Assembly (NCBI RefSeq): GCF_009928415.1
Contig: NZ_JAABNN010000017.1
Coordinates: 1 to 35,415 of the forward strand
DNA from: Bacillus sp. USDA818B3_A
Lineage (GTDB): Bacteria; Bacillota; Bacilli; Bacillales; Cytobacillaceae
Direction: 5' to 3'
DNA length: 35,415 nucleotides
Below the pieces are notes generated by a model. It had not been told where the DNA came from, searched no databases, and was given only the letters and a program-made list of their open reading frames with translations. Shown in pieces: positions 15,847 through 23,417 of the stretch. The translations under genes were made by a program, and so were the position numbers. Positions within the stretch are counted from its first letter, which is position 1, and the number at the start of each line of letters is the position of its first letter.

Positions 15847-15874
15847 GTCAAAATTTGACATAATTGTTAACAAT
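15847..15874. promoter_or_regulatory. Two adjacent palindromes upstream of comK
   Basis: GTCAAA-A-TTTGAC (15847-15859) and ATTGTTAACAAT (15863-15874) are both perfect. On the minus strand TTGACG (15851-15846) could serve as a -35 box, with TACATA as a poor -10 box 17 bases on. This would place operators over the comK promoter. The neighbouring XRE proteins are possible binders, but nothing shows this directly. Confidence 0.35.
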
Positions 15875-15984
15875 GTGAGAAACGTACATCTTGTGGTGCC
15901 AAGCTGTTTATTATGGCTTAGGGTAGTTTTTATCTACTTGAAGATTTACTGCATCTGAACGGTTCTCTATGTGTTTATGGAAAA

Positions 15985-16046
15985 CTTCTTGTTCTTGTTG
16001 TTGTTTTTCTTTTTCTTATTTTTCTTCTTCTTCTTCTTTTTGTCCC
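15985..16046. repeat. Pyrimidine-rich tract with TTC repeats
   Basis: Sixty bases with almost no purines except G in CTTGTT units, ending in five TTC/TTCTT repeats. The minus strand is correspondingly purine-rich and would read mostly Glu/Lys in one frame, but no gene is supported. It may be a slippage-prone simple repeat. Confidence 0.6.
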
Positions 16047-16088
16047 CTCATCGTATTACGAATCGTGGACCTATCGTTTTGTGAATTC

Positions 16089-16103
16089 GGGGGTCAGACC
16101 CCC
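16089..16103. repeat. GGGGGTCAGACCCCC palindrome
   Basis: Perfect 7-bp arms around a single A. It shares flanks with the degenerate copy at 2336-2360. It lies 44 bases beyond the 3' end of the replication-like gene on the minus strand. Confidence 0.7.
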
Positions 16104-16146
16104 ACTCAGCTCTGATTTCGAAATAGTATTTTTTTCTGCTTTGAAT

Positions 16147-16998
16147 TTATTGATTCAACCAATCCCACTCGATTCTTTCTCCATTAAATTCGTAACTAAC
16201 CGGTTTATATTGAATCTGTTTTATTTCGTGCATTTCATTCAGCATGTCTTCATAATACTGAAAAAATTTCTCTTTTAAGATCCCGCAGTAGTAAGCAATC
16301 GGGTTTTTTACAGCCTTTGTTAATTTTAGTTTTCGAATTAATTGCTTAAAAGATTGGATGGCAAGGTCAACAATTAGATCTGTTTCATGATCAAGTTCGT
16401 ATCCATAGGCAATGATATGGGACATACGCCAATATTCTTCGATCAGCTTTGCATCTGAAAAGAAACATTTAATGAATTCAACAAAAGGCTTTGGAACACG
16501 GTTGCTCACATAAGTGTGATCCAAATGAATCGGATCCTCTTTACGTTTTTTTATCTTTTGATCTTTTTCAGTTTTTAAAAGATTAGTAGTTTCTTTAGGG
16601 GGGTTCATGCTTTCTTGTTTGGGTGGTTCACTTATGGGAAAACGATTAAATACATAAAGATTGCTAGATTGAGACCCGTTTTTTCTTTCAGTTTCATAGA
16701 CAGTGAAAATCCCGATTTGTTTGCCTTTAAGAATCATCCGTTTAAAAGTCGAACGTGAAAGGATGTTTTCTTTGCTTTGTTGATTAATCGCTTTTAAAAT
16801 AGTTCCAATTTTGGCATTACAAACACCAGGAATTTTGGCAGAGAACCGCACTAATCTTTTTAATCCCACTAATTCACCTTTTGTGAAATCCTTCTTGTGA
16901 TCGAGCAGCCACATTTCCATATGGTGGTTAAATTCCTTTAAACTTTCGAATTGCGAAAACTGTTCAAATCCCTCAATATTTCCAGATTTTAGATTCAT
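16147..16998 (-). CDS. Replication-initiator-like helix-turn-helix protein
   Basis: A 283-residue, Lys-rich soluble protein. Residues of about 25-115 look like paired helical DNA-binding segments: FTKGELVGLKRLVRFSAKIP, then CNAKIGTILKAINQQSKENI and LSRSTFKRMILKGKQIGIFT. The order of these segments recalls Bacillus plasmid and phage replication proteins. A charged linker around residues 128-160 is followed by a helical C-terminal part with KNPIAYYCGILKEKFFQYYE, resembling the end of DnaD-like domains. The ATG at 16998 is preceded by GAGGTGG at 8 bases; a GTG four codons earlier is weaker. Iteron-like repeats lie upstream. It may derive from a plasmid or integrative element. The exact family is not certain. 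Confidence 0.6.
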   Translation of the reverse strand: MNLKSGNIEGFEQFSQFESLKEFNHHMEMWLLDHKKDFTKGELVGLKRLVRFSAKIPGVCNAKIGTILKAINQQSKENILSRSTFKRMILKGKQIGIFTVYETERKNGSQSSNLYVFNRFPISEPPKQESMNPPKETTNLLKTEKDQKIKKRKEDPIHLDHTYVSNRVPKPFVEFIKCFFSDAKLIEEYWRMSHIIAYGYELDHETDLIVDLAIQSFKQLIRKLKLTKAVKNPIAYYCGILKEKFFQYYEDMLNEMHEIKQIQYKPVSYEFNGERIEWDWLNQ

Positions 16999-17379
16999 CC
17001 TATGAGCCACCTCGTCACAATAATCTTGGCCAGCTATCGTGGCAATCCCACCTTTCTGGCATTTCTAAGATATCGGTTTTGGCGAAGGAATTCGAATCTC
17101 CAAATCTTGAATTTGAGGCCGCTTTTTGCATCAAAAACCCGTTTTTGCCCACCAAATTGGTAATTTGGTTCCGTTTTTTGCAATTTTGGCTTATTTTTAT
17201 ATCAATTTAATAGTATCCAACGGTTGGTAGTTTGATTGTGAGGTAATTCACAAATGAGGGATCAAGGAAACGAAGGCCAAAATTATATTGTACCTTAGCT
17301 CGATAATTTTTTGAGGGAAAATCTTGGCAATAGTAGTGCTAAATGCAATATTTGTTACTAGAGATAAAGAATGCTTTAA
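16999..17379. other. 381-base region upstream of the replication-like gene
   Basis: Holds the three CCG(C/T)TTTTTGC repeats and the ACCAAATT-GGT-AATTTGGT palindrome listed separately, and an inverted repeat TTGTGA / TCACAA at 17236-17253. No gene is supported. Confidence 0.5.
17119..17182. repeat. Iteron-like direct repeats and palindrome
   Basis: CCGCTTTTTGCA (17119), CCGTTTTTGCC (17139) and CCGTTTTTTGCA (17171) repeat in one direction, 20 and 32 bases apart. Between the last two lies a perfect palindrome ACCAAATT-GGT-AATTTGGT (17151-17169). The cluster is about 120-185 bases upstream of the replication-like gene, as expected for initiator binding sites or its own operator. Confidence 0.45.
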
Positions 17380-17493
17380 TTAACTAAAAATAAGTCGAAA
17401 TAAAAAATAGGCAATGATCCATAAAGGGGTGGATAAAATAATACCCCATAAACATCCTAAACCAAAATTTCTTCCATCGTCATTCTCTTTCAA
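17380..17493 (-). CDS. Small single-span membrane protein, copy A (37 aa)
   Basis: The frame encodes (M)KENDDGRNFGLGCLWG followed by IILSTPLWIIAYFLFRLIFS. Most of the protein is one hydrophobic segment with a charged N-terminus. The TTG start is supported by GGAG 8 bases upstream and by alignment of the leader with copy B, where GAGGTGAACTTAATG matches GGAGTGAACCATTTG. It shares the core W-G-x-x-L-S-x-P-L-W with copies B (17533-17643) and C (19031-19144), and is the most diverged of the three. Function unknown. It could regulate a membrane partner or act as a toxin-like peptide; nothing in the sequence decides. Confidence 0.6.
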   Translation of the reverse strand: MKENDDGRNFGLGCLWGIILSTPLWIIAYFLFRLIFS

Positions 17494-17532
17494 ATGGTTC
17501 ACTCCATGTAAGCTAGCTAAGTATACTATTAA

Positions 17533-17643
17533 TTAGATGAACTGAAGGATTAATTTTATCCAGCCAAAGAATGCAAGCCACAAGGGAATACTTAATGATG
17601 CTCCCCACATTAAACCTACTAACAGACTCCCTTGCTTTTCCAT
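17533..17643 (-). CDS. Small single-span membrane protein, copy B (36 aa)
   Basis: ATG at 17643 with GAGGTGA 5 bases upstream. The product starts MEKQGSLLVGLMWGASLS and continues IPLWLAFFGWIKLILQFI. One membrane segment spans about residues 6-27, with a short charged N-terminus, probably cytoplasmic. It is very close to copy C: most differences are conservative (L/I/V, S/N, A/T), which is the pattern expected of a selected protein. It is 39 bases upstream of copy A on the same strand and may be co-transcribed with it. The family is not one I know. Confidence 0.7.
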   Translation of the reverse strand: MEKQGSLLVGLMWGASLSIPLWLAFFGWIKLILQFI

Positions 17644-18025
17644 TAAGTTCACCTCAAAAGATATATGTTTACATTCCTGTTGTTTAAAGTATATGAACAA
17701 AAGGTCTCCAGTATTTTTCTAAAACAAGAAAGTGTTAACTTTAACCTCAGACATAATATTTATCATTCCCTATGTAGAGGTAAAGTAATCTTATTTTGTA
17801 ATAATTTATTGTACGTACAGAAGAAATGCCAAAGGGGAAACCATTATCATTTCATTATCCGCGCCTGATAGAAGAAGCTCCTCTTGTTATTATGCAGGAT
17901 TGCATTCTAAAACAAATTAGCTCTCCACTTCTTTATTGAAATATAGTATCCTAATATCTGGAGATAGATATCGATGATTTTAAGATATAATTTATGACTG
18001 ATTAATATCTAGGAGGAGACTGCTT
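17644..18025. other. 382-base region upstream of manA
   Basis: A reading frame at 17665-17868 lacks a ribosome site and shows no recognisable content. A TATAAT hexamer at 17986-17991, with a poor -35 region, could drive manA from about 17998 and give a very short leader. I looked here for the missing body of the ROK kinase and did not find it. Confidence 0.4.
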
Positions 18026-18970
18026 TTGGAACCTTTATTTTTACAACCTGTCTTTAAAGAAAGAATTTGGGGCGGTACCGCTTTACAGAAAGAATTCGGA
18101 TATGAAATCCCTAGTGAAAACACAGGGGAGTGCTGGGCTATTTCTGCGCATCCCAATGGACCTTCGGTGATTGAAAATGGTCTCTATAAGGGGATGACGT
18201 TAGACAAACTATGGAATGAGCATCCCGAGCTTTTTGGCCATCCACAGGAAAAGGTATTTCCTTTATTAACAAAAATCTTGGATGCCAACATGGATTTATC
18301 CGTCCAAGTGCATCCCGATGACTCTTATGCAAAGGTTCACGAGAATGGAGAACTCGGCAAGACAGAATGCTGGTATATCATCGATTGTAAAGAAGATGCC
18401 GACATGATTTTTGGGCATAATGCGAAAACAAAGGAAGAGCTGATCGAGCAGATTCAAGAAGGCAAGTGGAATGATTTACTGCGCCGAGTTAAAATCAAGC
18501 CAGGGGATTTCTTCTATGTACCTAGCGGGACCATTCATGCTTTATGCGAAGGAACTCTTGTATTAGAAACACAGCAGAGCTCTGACACGACCTACCGAGT
18601 GTATGACTATGACCGTCGTGATGCGGAAGGGAACTTGAGAGATCTTCATTTGGAAAAGGCCATTGAAGTAACGACTGTACCTCATCATGATGCCGTCAGC
18701 ACGAAATCTTTCGAAGAGCAAGGGAATACTAGAATGACTACGTATGTGGAATCAGAGTTTTTCTCCGTCTACAAATGGGAGGTTCATGGTACGTCCAAGT
18801 TCGCATTTAACAACCAATACAGACTCTTCAGTGTGATTAATGGGGAAGGGACACTTTCACATAATGGGGTAGAATATGAATTAAAGAAGGGCACCCATTT
18901 TATTATTCCAATCGGATTTGGCGAATTTCAAGTAGATGGGAATTGTGAAATGATTGTGTCGCATACTTAA
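18026..18970 (+). CDS. manA: Mannose-6-phosphate isomerase, class I
   Basis: A 314-residue zinc enzyme of the type I phosphomannose isomerase family, converting mannose-6-phosphate to fructose-6-phosphate in the cytoplasm. Metal-binding residues are visible: Gln94 and His96 (SVQVHPDD), Glu114 (GKTECWYI) and His171 (SGTIHALCEG). Other family landmarks are PVFKERIWGGTAL, STGECWAISAHP-like residues 32-43, and VLETQQSSDTTYRVYDYDR. Length and sequence match B. subtilis ManA/GmuF. The TTG start at 18026 is supported by AGGAGGAGAC 6 bases upstream. It stands alone on the plus strand upstream of manR and manP instead of following manP as in B. subtilis, and it serves both the PTS and the mannosidase routes. 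Confidence 0.95.
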   Translation: MEPLFLQPVFKERIWGGTALQKEFGYEIPSENTGECWAISAHPNGPSVIENGLYKGMTLDKLWNEHPELFGHPQEKVFPLLTKILDANMDLSVQVHPDDSYAKVHENGELGKTECWYIIDCKEDADMIFGHNAKTKEELIEQIQEGKWNDLLRRVKIKPGDFFYVPSGTIHALCEGTLVLETQQSSDTTYRVYDYDRRDAEGNLRDLHLEKAIEVTTVPHHDAVSTKSFEEQGNTRMTTYVESEFFSVYKWEVHGTSKFAFNNQYRLFSVINGEGTLSHNGVEYELKKGTHFIIPIGFGEFQVDGNCEMIVSHT

Positions 18971-18981
18971 TTTTAAAAATG

Positions 18982-19013
18982 AAAGAGTAAGGATATCAGG
19001 ATCCTTACTCTTT
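18982..19013. terminator. Terminator between manA and copy C
   Basis: AAAGAGTAAGGAT pairs with ATCCTTACTCTTT (13 bp) around a 6-base loop. It lies between convergent genes and could act in both directions, though neither side has a long T-run. Confidence 0.7.
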
Positions 19014-19030
19014 AAACAATTACTATCTAT

Positions 19031-19144
19031 TTACACAACAAATTGAATGAGTAGTTTGATCCAACCGAAAAATGCCATCCATAGTGGAACACTTAAAGAC
19101 GTACCCCACAATAATCCAATTAATAGATTTCCTTGCTCGTCCAT
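19031..19144 (-). CDS. Small single-span membrane protein, copy C (37 aa)
   Basis: ATG at 19144 with GGAG 9 bases upstream. The product starts MDEQGNLLIGLLWGTSLS and continues VPLWMAFFGWIKLLIQFVV. It aligns without gaps to copy B over the whole length except one extra C-terminal residue, and it shares the core W-G-x-x-L-S-x-P-L-W with copy A. It sits convergent to manA, with a perfect cre site about 70 bases upstream of its start, so glucose may repress it. Having three copies within 1.8 kb around one metabolic gene argues for a real gene family. No function can be assigned. Confidence 0.72.
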   Translation of the reverse strand: MDEQGNLLIGLLWGTSLSVPLWMAFFGWIKLLIQFVV

Positions 19145-19213
19145 GTTTATCCACTCCTATGCACGGTTGTAGATCCCTATTATTTCTTACTGGTTTGTTT
19201 CATTAACTATAAT

Positions 19214-19227
19214 TGAAACCGTTTACA
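19214..19227. promoter_or_regulatory. Perfect cre site
   Basis: TGAAACCGTTTACA matches the remembered consensus TGWAANCGNTNWCA at all 14 positions. It lies between the divergent copy C gene and manR, about 70 bases from the first and 145 bases from the second start. CcpA could act on either or both. Confidence 0.75.
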
Positions 19228-19371
19228 TAGTCAATAGGAGAAAATGACTGAGTCTTTTTAAAAAAAAATGACGGGATAAAAGGACTAGATTGCCGCTATT
19301 TATCCATTTGAATACAAGCAAAAATAACGATAAACTCTTATATATGTTTTATTTTTAAGCAGGTGTAATGA

Positions 19372-21300
19372 ATGAATAATAGACAAAAGGAATTACTTAG
19401 AATTTTACTCGTTCACAAGGAAGATGTATGGCATATTAAAGATCTTTCGGAACAACTGAATTGCGCGGAAAAAACAGTACGGAATGATTTGGACAGGCTG
19501 GAAGAATACTTGCAGGATTTTCCTAGTGCAAAGCTAATTCGTAAGCCGGGTTTTGGTATATCCATTGAAAGTGAGGAAGAAGATCGTTCGAAAATCATGC
19601 AGGGTTTACTTTCTAGCGAACCCAAAACAAATGAGGAGCGGCTGTTTGAAATCGCTTATATGCTGTTAACCAGCAGCCATGCTATCACCTTACAATCTTT
19701 GGCTGATCGATACTATGTGCCTAAAGGGATCATTAAAAAGGATATCGAGATGATTGATCATTGGCTTAAGCGTTATGGAATTGAGCTTATATCAAAGCCA
19801 CGGGTTGGTAATATAGCCAAGGGATCAGAGTTACAGAAGCGAAATGCCTTAGCTCATTTGTCCGAGCTTATTTCTACTCTTGCCCAAGGGAAAAACGTGG
19901 TGTTGGATTTATTTTTACCCTATGAGATATCTATTGTCAGGAAATCACTTAGGGATATGACAGAAACGTTTTCGTTTCCTATTACGGATAGTTCTCTGGA
20001 TAGTTTACTGGTGCATGCCCTTATTATGATCAAACGGACCCGGCAGCGATCACCTGTATATGTTGAGGAATCTGAAAAGGCAACCGCCTATGAACGAAAA
20101 GAATATCAATATACCAAATGGTTATTTGATATTCTAGAAGCTAGTTTCGGATTAACCTTCCCCCAGGAGGAACGGGTTTATTTTACTTGGCACCTGATTA
20201 GCAGCAAACGGACCGAAGAGGGAATGGACCAGCTCCTGCAGATCGATGAAGATATCCATAGGATTGTAAAGAAGCTTATGATCAAAATGGGGAACCTGAC
20301 GAACGTCCCATTTGAAGCAGATCAAATCTTAATCAATGGACTATCTGTTCATATGCATTCCGTCATCCATCGCCTTCAATTTGGCTTTCCCATCACCAAC
20401 CCATTGCTCTCTAATATAAAAAAAATGTATCCCTATATGTTTCATATGGTGATGATCACGCTCGAGGATGTTACGAAAAATGAGCAAATCGACATTCCTG
20501 AAGATGAGGCAGCCTATATTGTTCTTCACTTTCAAGCCTCAGTGGAAAGGCTAGGGCTGCAGAGTGACCGAAGGAAGAAGGCTCTCATCGTCTGCCATAT
20601 GGGAATTGGTATGTCCCATTTGTTAGAGGCAAAGATTGAACAGCAGTATCAAGATATTGAAATTATCGCGTGCATTGGCAAAGCGGATGTTAGGGAGTAC
20701 TTACACCATCATCAGATAGAATTTATTATTTCAACTGTACCACTTGAAAAGGTAGAGACAGTACATATTGTGATTTCGCCGCTTTTTGGTCAAGAGGACA
20801 AGAAAAAGTTAAGTCAGTTTGTTGAGGAGTTAAAGCAGAAACAAGACCAATACTTAGAGCCAAGTGTTTTCTCGAAACTCCTTGATGAAGAGCTTGTGCT
20901 TTTCAATGTAAATAAAGTACATCGATATGAATTGGTTGAAATGCTTGCCGATGCTCTCTATCAAAAGGGCTTGGTCAGTAAGGAGTATATCCATAGTGCA
21001 GTGAATCGAGAGAGGAACTCAGCTACAGCGATCGGCGGGGGAATCGCTATCCCACACGGAGATCCGTCATTCGTCCATCAGTCTGCCATTGCGGTTGCTA
21101 CTCTGAAAGAACGGTTGGAGTGGGGGAATGAACGAGTATCCCTTGTCTTTATGCTGGCAATCGCTAAAGAAAATCAGAGTAAGATCCGTGGGATTATTGG
21201 AAAGCTTGCCTCGCTTAGTGAAAAGCCATTGATTGTCCATGCGTTAACGGCTGTGAGTAATTATGGAGAATTCATTACTATTATCGAGAAAAATGAATAA
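19372..21300 (+). CDS. manR: PRD-containing mannose operon activator (ManR-like)
   Basis: A 642-residue PTS-controlled activator. Order: winged HTH (residues 3-60, KDLSEQLNCAEKTVRNDLDR), second HTH-like part (90-150), PRD1 with His215 and His274, PRD2 with His327 and His386, a GatB-like EIIB domain with Cys408 (ALIVCHMGIGMSH), and a fructose-type EIIA domain with His562 (GGIAIPHGD). All six phosphorylation residues are present, and their spacing agrees with what I recall for B. subtilis ManR. In that protein HPr-dependent phosphorylation of PRD2 activates, while phosphorylation of the EIIB Cys by the mannose transporter inhibits when mannose is absent. It lies directly upstream of manP, its expected target. 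The ATG at 19372 follows AGGTG. Confidence 0.93.
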   Translation: MNNRQKELLRILLVHKEDVWHIKDLSEQLNCAEKTVRNDLDRLEEYLQDFPSAKLIRKPGFGISIESEEEDRSKIMQGLLSSEPKTNEERLFEIAYMLLTSSHAITLQSLADRYYVPKGIIKKDIEMIDHWLKRYGIELISKPRVGNIAKGSELQKRNALAHLSELISTLAQGKNVVLDLFLPYEISIVRKSLRDMTETFSFPITDSSLDSLLVHALIMIKRTRQRSPVYVEESEKATAYERKEYQYTKWLFDILEASFGLTFPQEERVYFTWHLISSKRTEEGMDQLLQIDEDIHRIVKKLMIKMGNLTNVPFEADQILINGLSVHMHSVIHRLQFGFPITNPLLSNIKKMYPYMFHMVMITLEDVTKNEQIDIPEDEAAYIVLHFQASVERLGLQSDRRKKALIVCHMGIGMSHLLEAKIEQQYQDIEIIACIGKADVREYLHHHQIEFIISTVPLEKVETVHIVISPLFGQEDKKKLSQFVEELKQKQDQYLEPSVFSKLLDEELVLFNVNKVHRYELVEMLADALYQKGLVSKEYIHSAVNRERNSATAIGGGIAIPHGDPSFVHQSAIAVATLKERLEWGNERVSLVFMLAIAKENQSKIRGIIGKLASLSEKPLIVHALTAVSNYGEFITIIEKNE

Positions 21301-21305
21301 GACGA

Positions 21306-21333
21306 AAAGGGTGGACGGATTTGTTCACCCTTT
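21306..21333 (+). terminator. Stem-loop after manR
   Basis: AAAGGGTGGAC pairs with GTTCACCCTTT (one G-T wobble) around a short loop, followed by AATTAATT instead of a T-run. It probably separates manR from the manP promoter. Confidence 0.6.
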
Positions 21334-21406
21334 AATTAATTAAAATTTACCGCAGCCTATGGTAAAAAGTTAAAAAATTAACTGGACAAGAAGGGTTTAC
21401 TATATA

Positions 21407-21420
21407 AGTAAGCGATTACT
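21407..21420 (+). promoter_or_regulatory. cre-like palindrome in the manP promoter region
   Basis: AGTAAGCGATTACT matches the cre consensus at 12 of 14 positions and is part of a longer symmetric stretch ATAAGTAA-GCGA-TTACTTAT. It overlaps a TATATAAG element that could be the -10 box. ManR-dependent promoters have poor -35 boxes, as here. The site could bind CcpA or ManR. Confidence 0.5.
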
Positions 21421-21447
21421 TATTATTTAAATACTGGAGGAATCAAA

Positions 21448-23391
21448 ATGGGGAAAATATTAGCTGTTACAGCTTGTCCAGTTGGTATAGCTCATACGTA
21501 TATGGCCGCCGAGAATCTTCAAAAAGCGGGTGAAGCGTTGGGCGTCGAAATAAAGGTAGAAACACAAGGCTCCATTGGGGTAGAAAATGCTTTAACCGAT
21601 CAGGAAATTGCGGAAGCGGATGGAATTATTATTGCAGCAGACAAAGAAGTTCCCAAGGACCGTTTTGCCGGTAAAAGAGTGATTGTAACCGGTGTCCAAG
21701 AAGGTATTCGTAAACCTGAAGAATTAATTAAGCGGATTCAAATTGGGGATGTACCGGTTTATAAGCCAGAGGCTGCTGCAGCTGCTGGCGCTAAAAAGGG
21801 CAGCTCAAAGGAAAATCCGATTTATAAGCACTTAATGAATGGGGTTTCGTACATGGTTCCATTCATTGTCGTTGGCGGATTATTGATTGCCATCGCGTTA
21901 ACCCTTGGCGGTGAACAAACACCAGGTGGGATTAAGATTCCAGATGGTTCATTTTGGAAGCATATTGAAAGCTTAGGTGCTACGTCCTTTATGTTCATGA
22001 TACCTATCCTAGCAGGCTTCATTGCGGTAAGTATTGCCGACCGTCCAGGATTAGTACCAGGTATGATTGGCGGTTATATTGCGGCTAATGGCAGTTTTTA
22101 TGGAAGTACAGCAGGTGCAGGATTTATCGGTGGAATCATCGCTGGTTTCTTAGCGGGTTATGTAGCTCTTGCTATTAAGAAGATTAAGGTTCCGAAAGCT
22201 GTTCAGCCGGTTATGCCGATTATTTTTATTCCGATTCTCTCAAGTGTGATTGTAGGATTATTATTCATTTTTGTTATTGGCCATCCGGTAGCAAGTGTGT
22301 TTGCTGCTTTAACAAGCTGGCTTGCAGGTATGCAAGGTGGAAGCTCGATTCTTTTAGCCATGATCCTTGGTGCCATGATTGCGATTGATATGGGTGGACC
22401 TTTCAATAAGGTAGCATTTTTGTTCGGTTCAGCGATGATTGGTGAAGGAAACTATGAAATTATGGGACCGATTGCGGCAGCGATTTGTATTCCGCCAATT
22501 GGGTTAGGTCTAGCAACGTTTATTAATAAGCGTAAATTTAGTCAAACCGAAAGAGATGCCGGTAAAGCATCGTTTACGATGGGATTATTCGGGATTACTG
22601 AAGGTGCCATTCCATTCGCTGCTCAGGATCCACTTCGCGTCATTCCAAGTATTATCGTTGGTTCGATGGTCGGTGCTGTGGTTGCCATGCTTTCCGGTGT
22701 GGGTGACAGAGTCGCGCATGGTGGTCCGATTGTGGCCGTTTTAGGTGCGGTAGATCATGTGGTTATGTTTTTCGTTGCAGTGATTCTTGGAGTGATTGTT
22801 ACAGCATTTATGGTTATTGCTTTGAAGAAGAATGTAGAAGGTCCTGTTCCTGTTGCAGCCGGCGCTGACCCAGTTGCTAAAGTGAGCGCGCCTGTTAGAC
22901 AAGAAAAGGTAGAAACGACGATTCATACGGAAATTCATAAATTAACAGATATTACAGATATAGAACTAATTGATATCTGCTTATCTGGATCTACTCGTGA
23001 CGATGTGATTGATGAACTAATTACTAAATTTGATCAAGCCGGAATTTTAAGCTCTAAAGAGGCATTTAAACAAGCTATTTTAAATCGTGAAGGTGAAAGT
23101 TCAACCGGTTTAGGTATGAATATCGCTATTCCTCATGGTAAATCAAATGCCGTTAGCCGCCCAGCGGTTGCCTTCGGGATCAAGCGTGATGGTGTGGACT
23201 GGAAGAGTTTAGACGGCACTGCTGCAAAATTGATCTTTATGATTGCTGTACCAGAGAAAGCAGCAGGAGATGCACATCTAAAGATTTTACAAATGCTTTC
23301 ACGTAAGTTAATGGATGAAGGTTTTAGAGAACAATTATTGAAGGTTGCAACAAGAGAAGAAGCATACAAGCTGCTAAGTATCATTCAATAG
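21448..23391 (+). CDS. manP: Mannose-specific PTS transporter, EIIBCA
   Basis: A 647-residue PTS permease of the fructose-mannitol family that imports mannose and phosphorylates it to mannose-6-phosphate. Domain order is B-C-A, as in B. subtilis ManP and unlike FruA (A-B-C). EIIB (residues 1-100) carries Cys10 in LAVTACPVGIAHTYMAAENL. EIIC (about 125-470) has the membrane spans and the signature FGITEGAIPFAAQDPLRVIP. EIIA (about 495-647) carries His563 in NIAIPHGKSNAV. An Ala- and Pro-rich linker joins C to A. The ATG follows TGGAGGAATC. It is preceded by manR and a cre-like site and followed by a strong terminator, so it is probably monocistronic. Fructose is a possible secondary substrate. 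Confidence 0.95.
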   Translation: MGKILAVTACPVGIAHTYMAAENLQKAGEALGVEIKVETQGSIGVENALTDQEIAEADGIIIAADKEVPKDRFAGKRVIVTGVQEGIRKPEELIKRIQIGDVPVYKPEAAAAAGAKKGSSKENPIYKHLMNGVSYMVPFIVVGGLLIAIALTLGGEQTPGGIKIPDGSFWKHIESLGATSFMFMIPILAGFIAVSIADRPGLVPGMIGGYIAANGSFYGSTAGAGFIGGIIAGFLAGYVALAIKKIKVPKAVQPVMPIIFIPILSSVIVGLLFIFVIGHPVASVFAALTSWLAGMQGGSSILLAMILGAMIAIDMGGPFNKVAFLFGSAMIGEGNYEIMGPIAAAICIPPIGLGLATFINKRKFSQTERDAGKASFTMGLFGITEGAIPFAAQDPLRVIPSIIVGSMVGAVVAMLSGVGDRVAHGGPIVAVLGAVDHVVMFFVAVILGVIVTAFMVIALKKNVEGPVPVAAGADPVAKVSAPVRQEKVETTIHTEIHKLTDITDIELIDICLSGSTRDDVIDELITKFDQAGILSSKEAFKQAILNREGESSTGLGMNIAIPHGKSNAVSRPAVAFGIKRDGVDWKSLDGTAAKLIFMIAVPEKAAGDAHLKILQMLSRKLMDEGFREQLLKVATREEAYKLLSIIQ

Positions 23392-23417
23392 AGCTACTGT
23401 TTAATAGGGAAACGAAA

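Larger units (their letters stand above)
15610..16146. other. 537-base intergenic region upstream of comK
   Basis: Contains two adjacent palindromes (15847-15874), a pyrimidine-rich tract (15985-16046) and a GGGGGTCAGACCCCC palindrome (16089-16103). A reading frame at 15602-15790 has no ribosome site and opposes the comK leader, so I do not call it. Confidence 0.5.

Noticed and set aside
17220..17310. 14-codon frame with a GAGGT site (starting MRDQGNEGQN)
   Set aside because: Too short, and inside an inverted repeat; no sign of conservation can be judged here.
17665..17868. 67-codon frame upstream of manA, considered as the missing ROK kinase body
   Set aside because: No kinase motif in any frame and no ribosome site.
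17897..18000. Riboswitch or T-box upstream of manA
   Set aside because: The proposed leader is only about 25 bases, and no conserved riboswitch core is visible.
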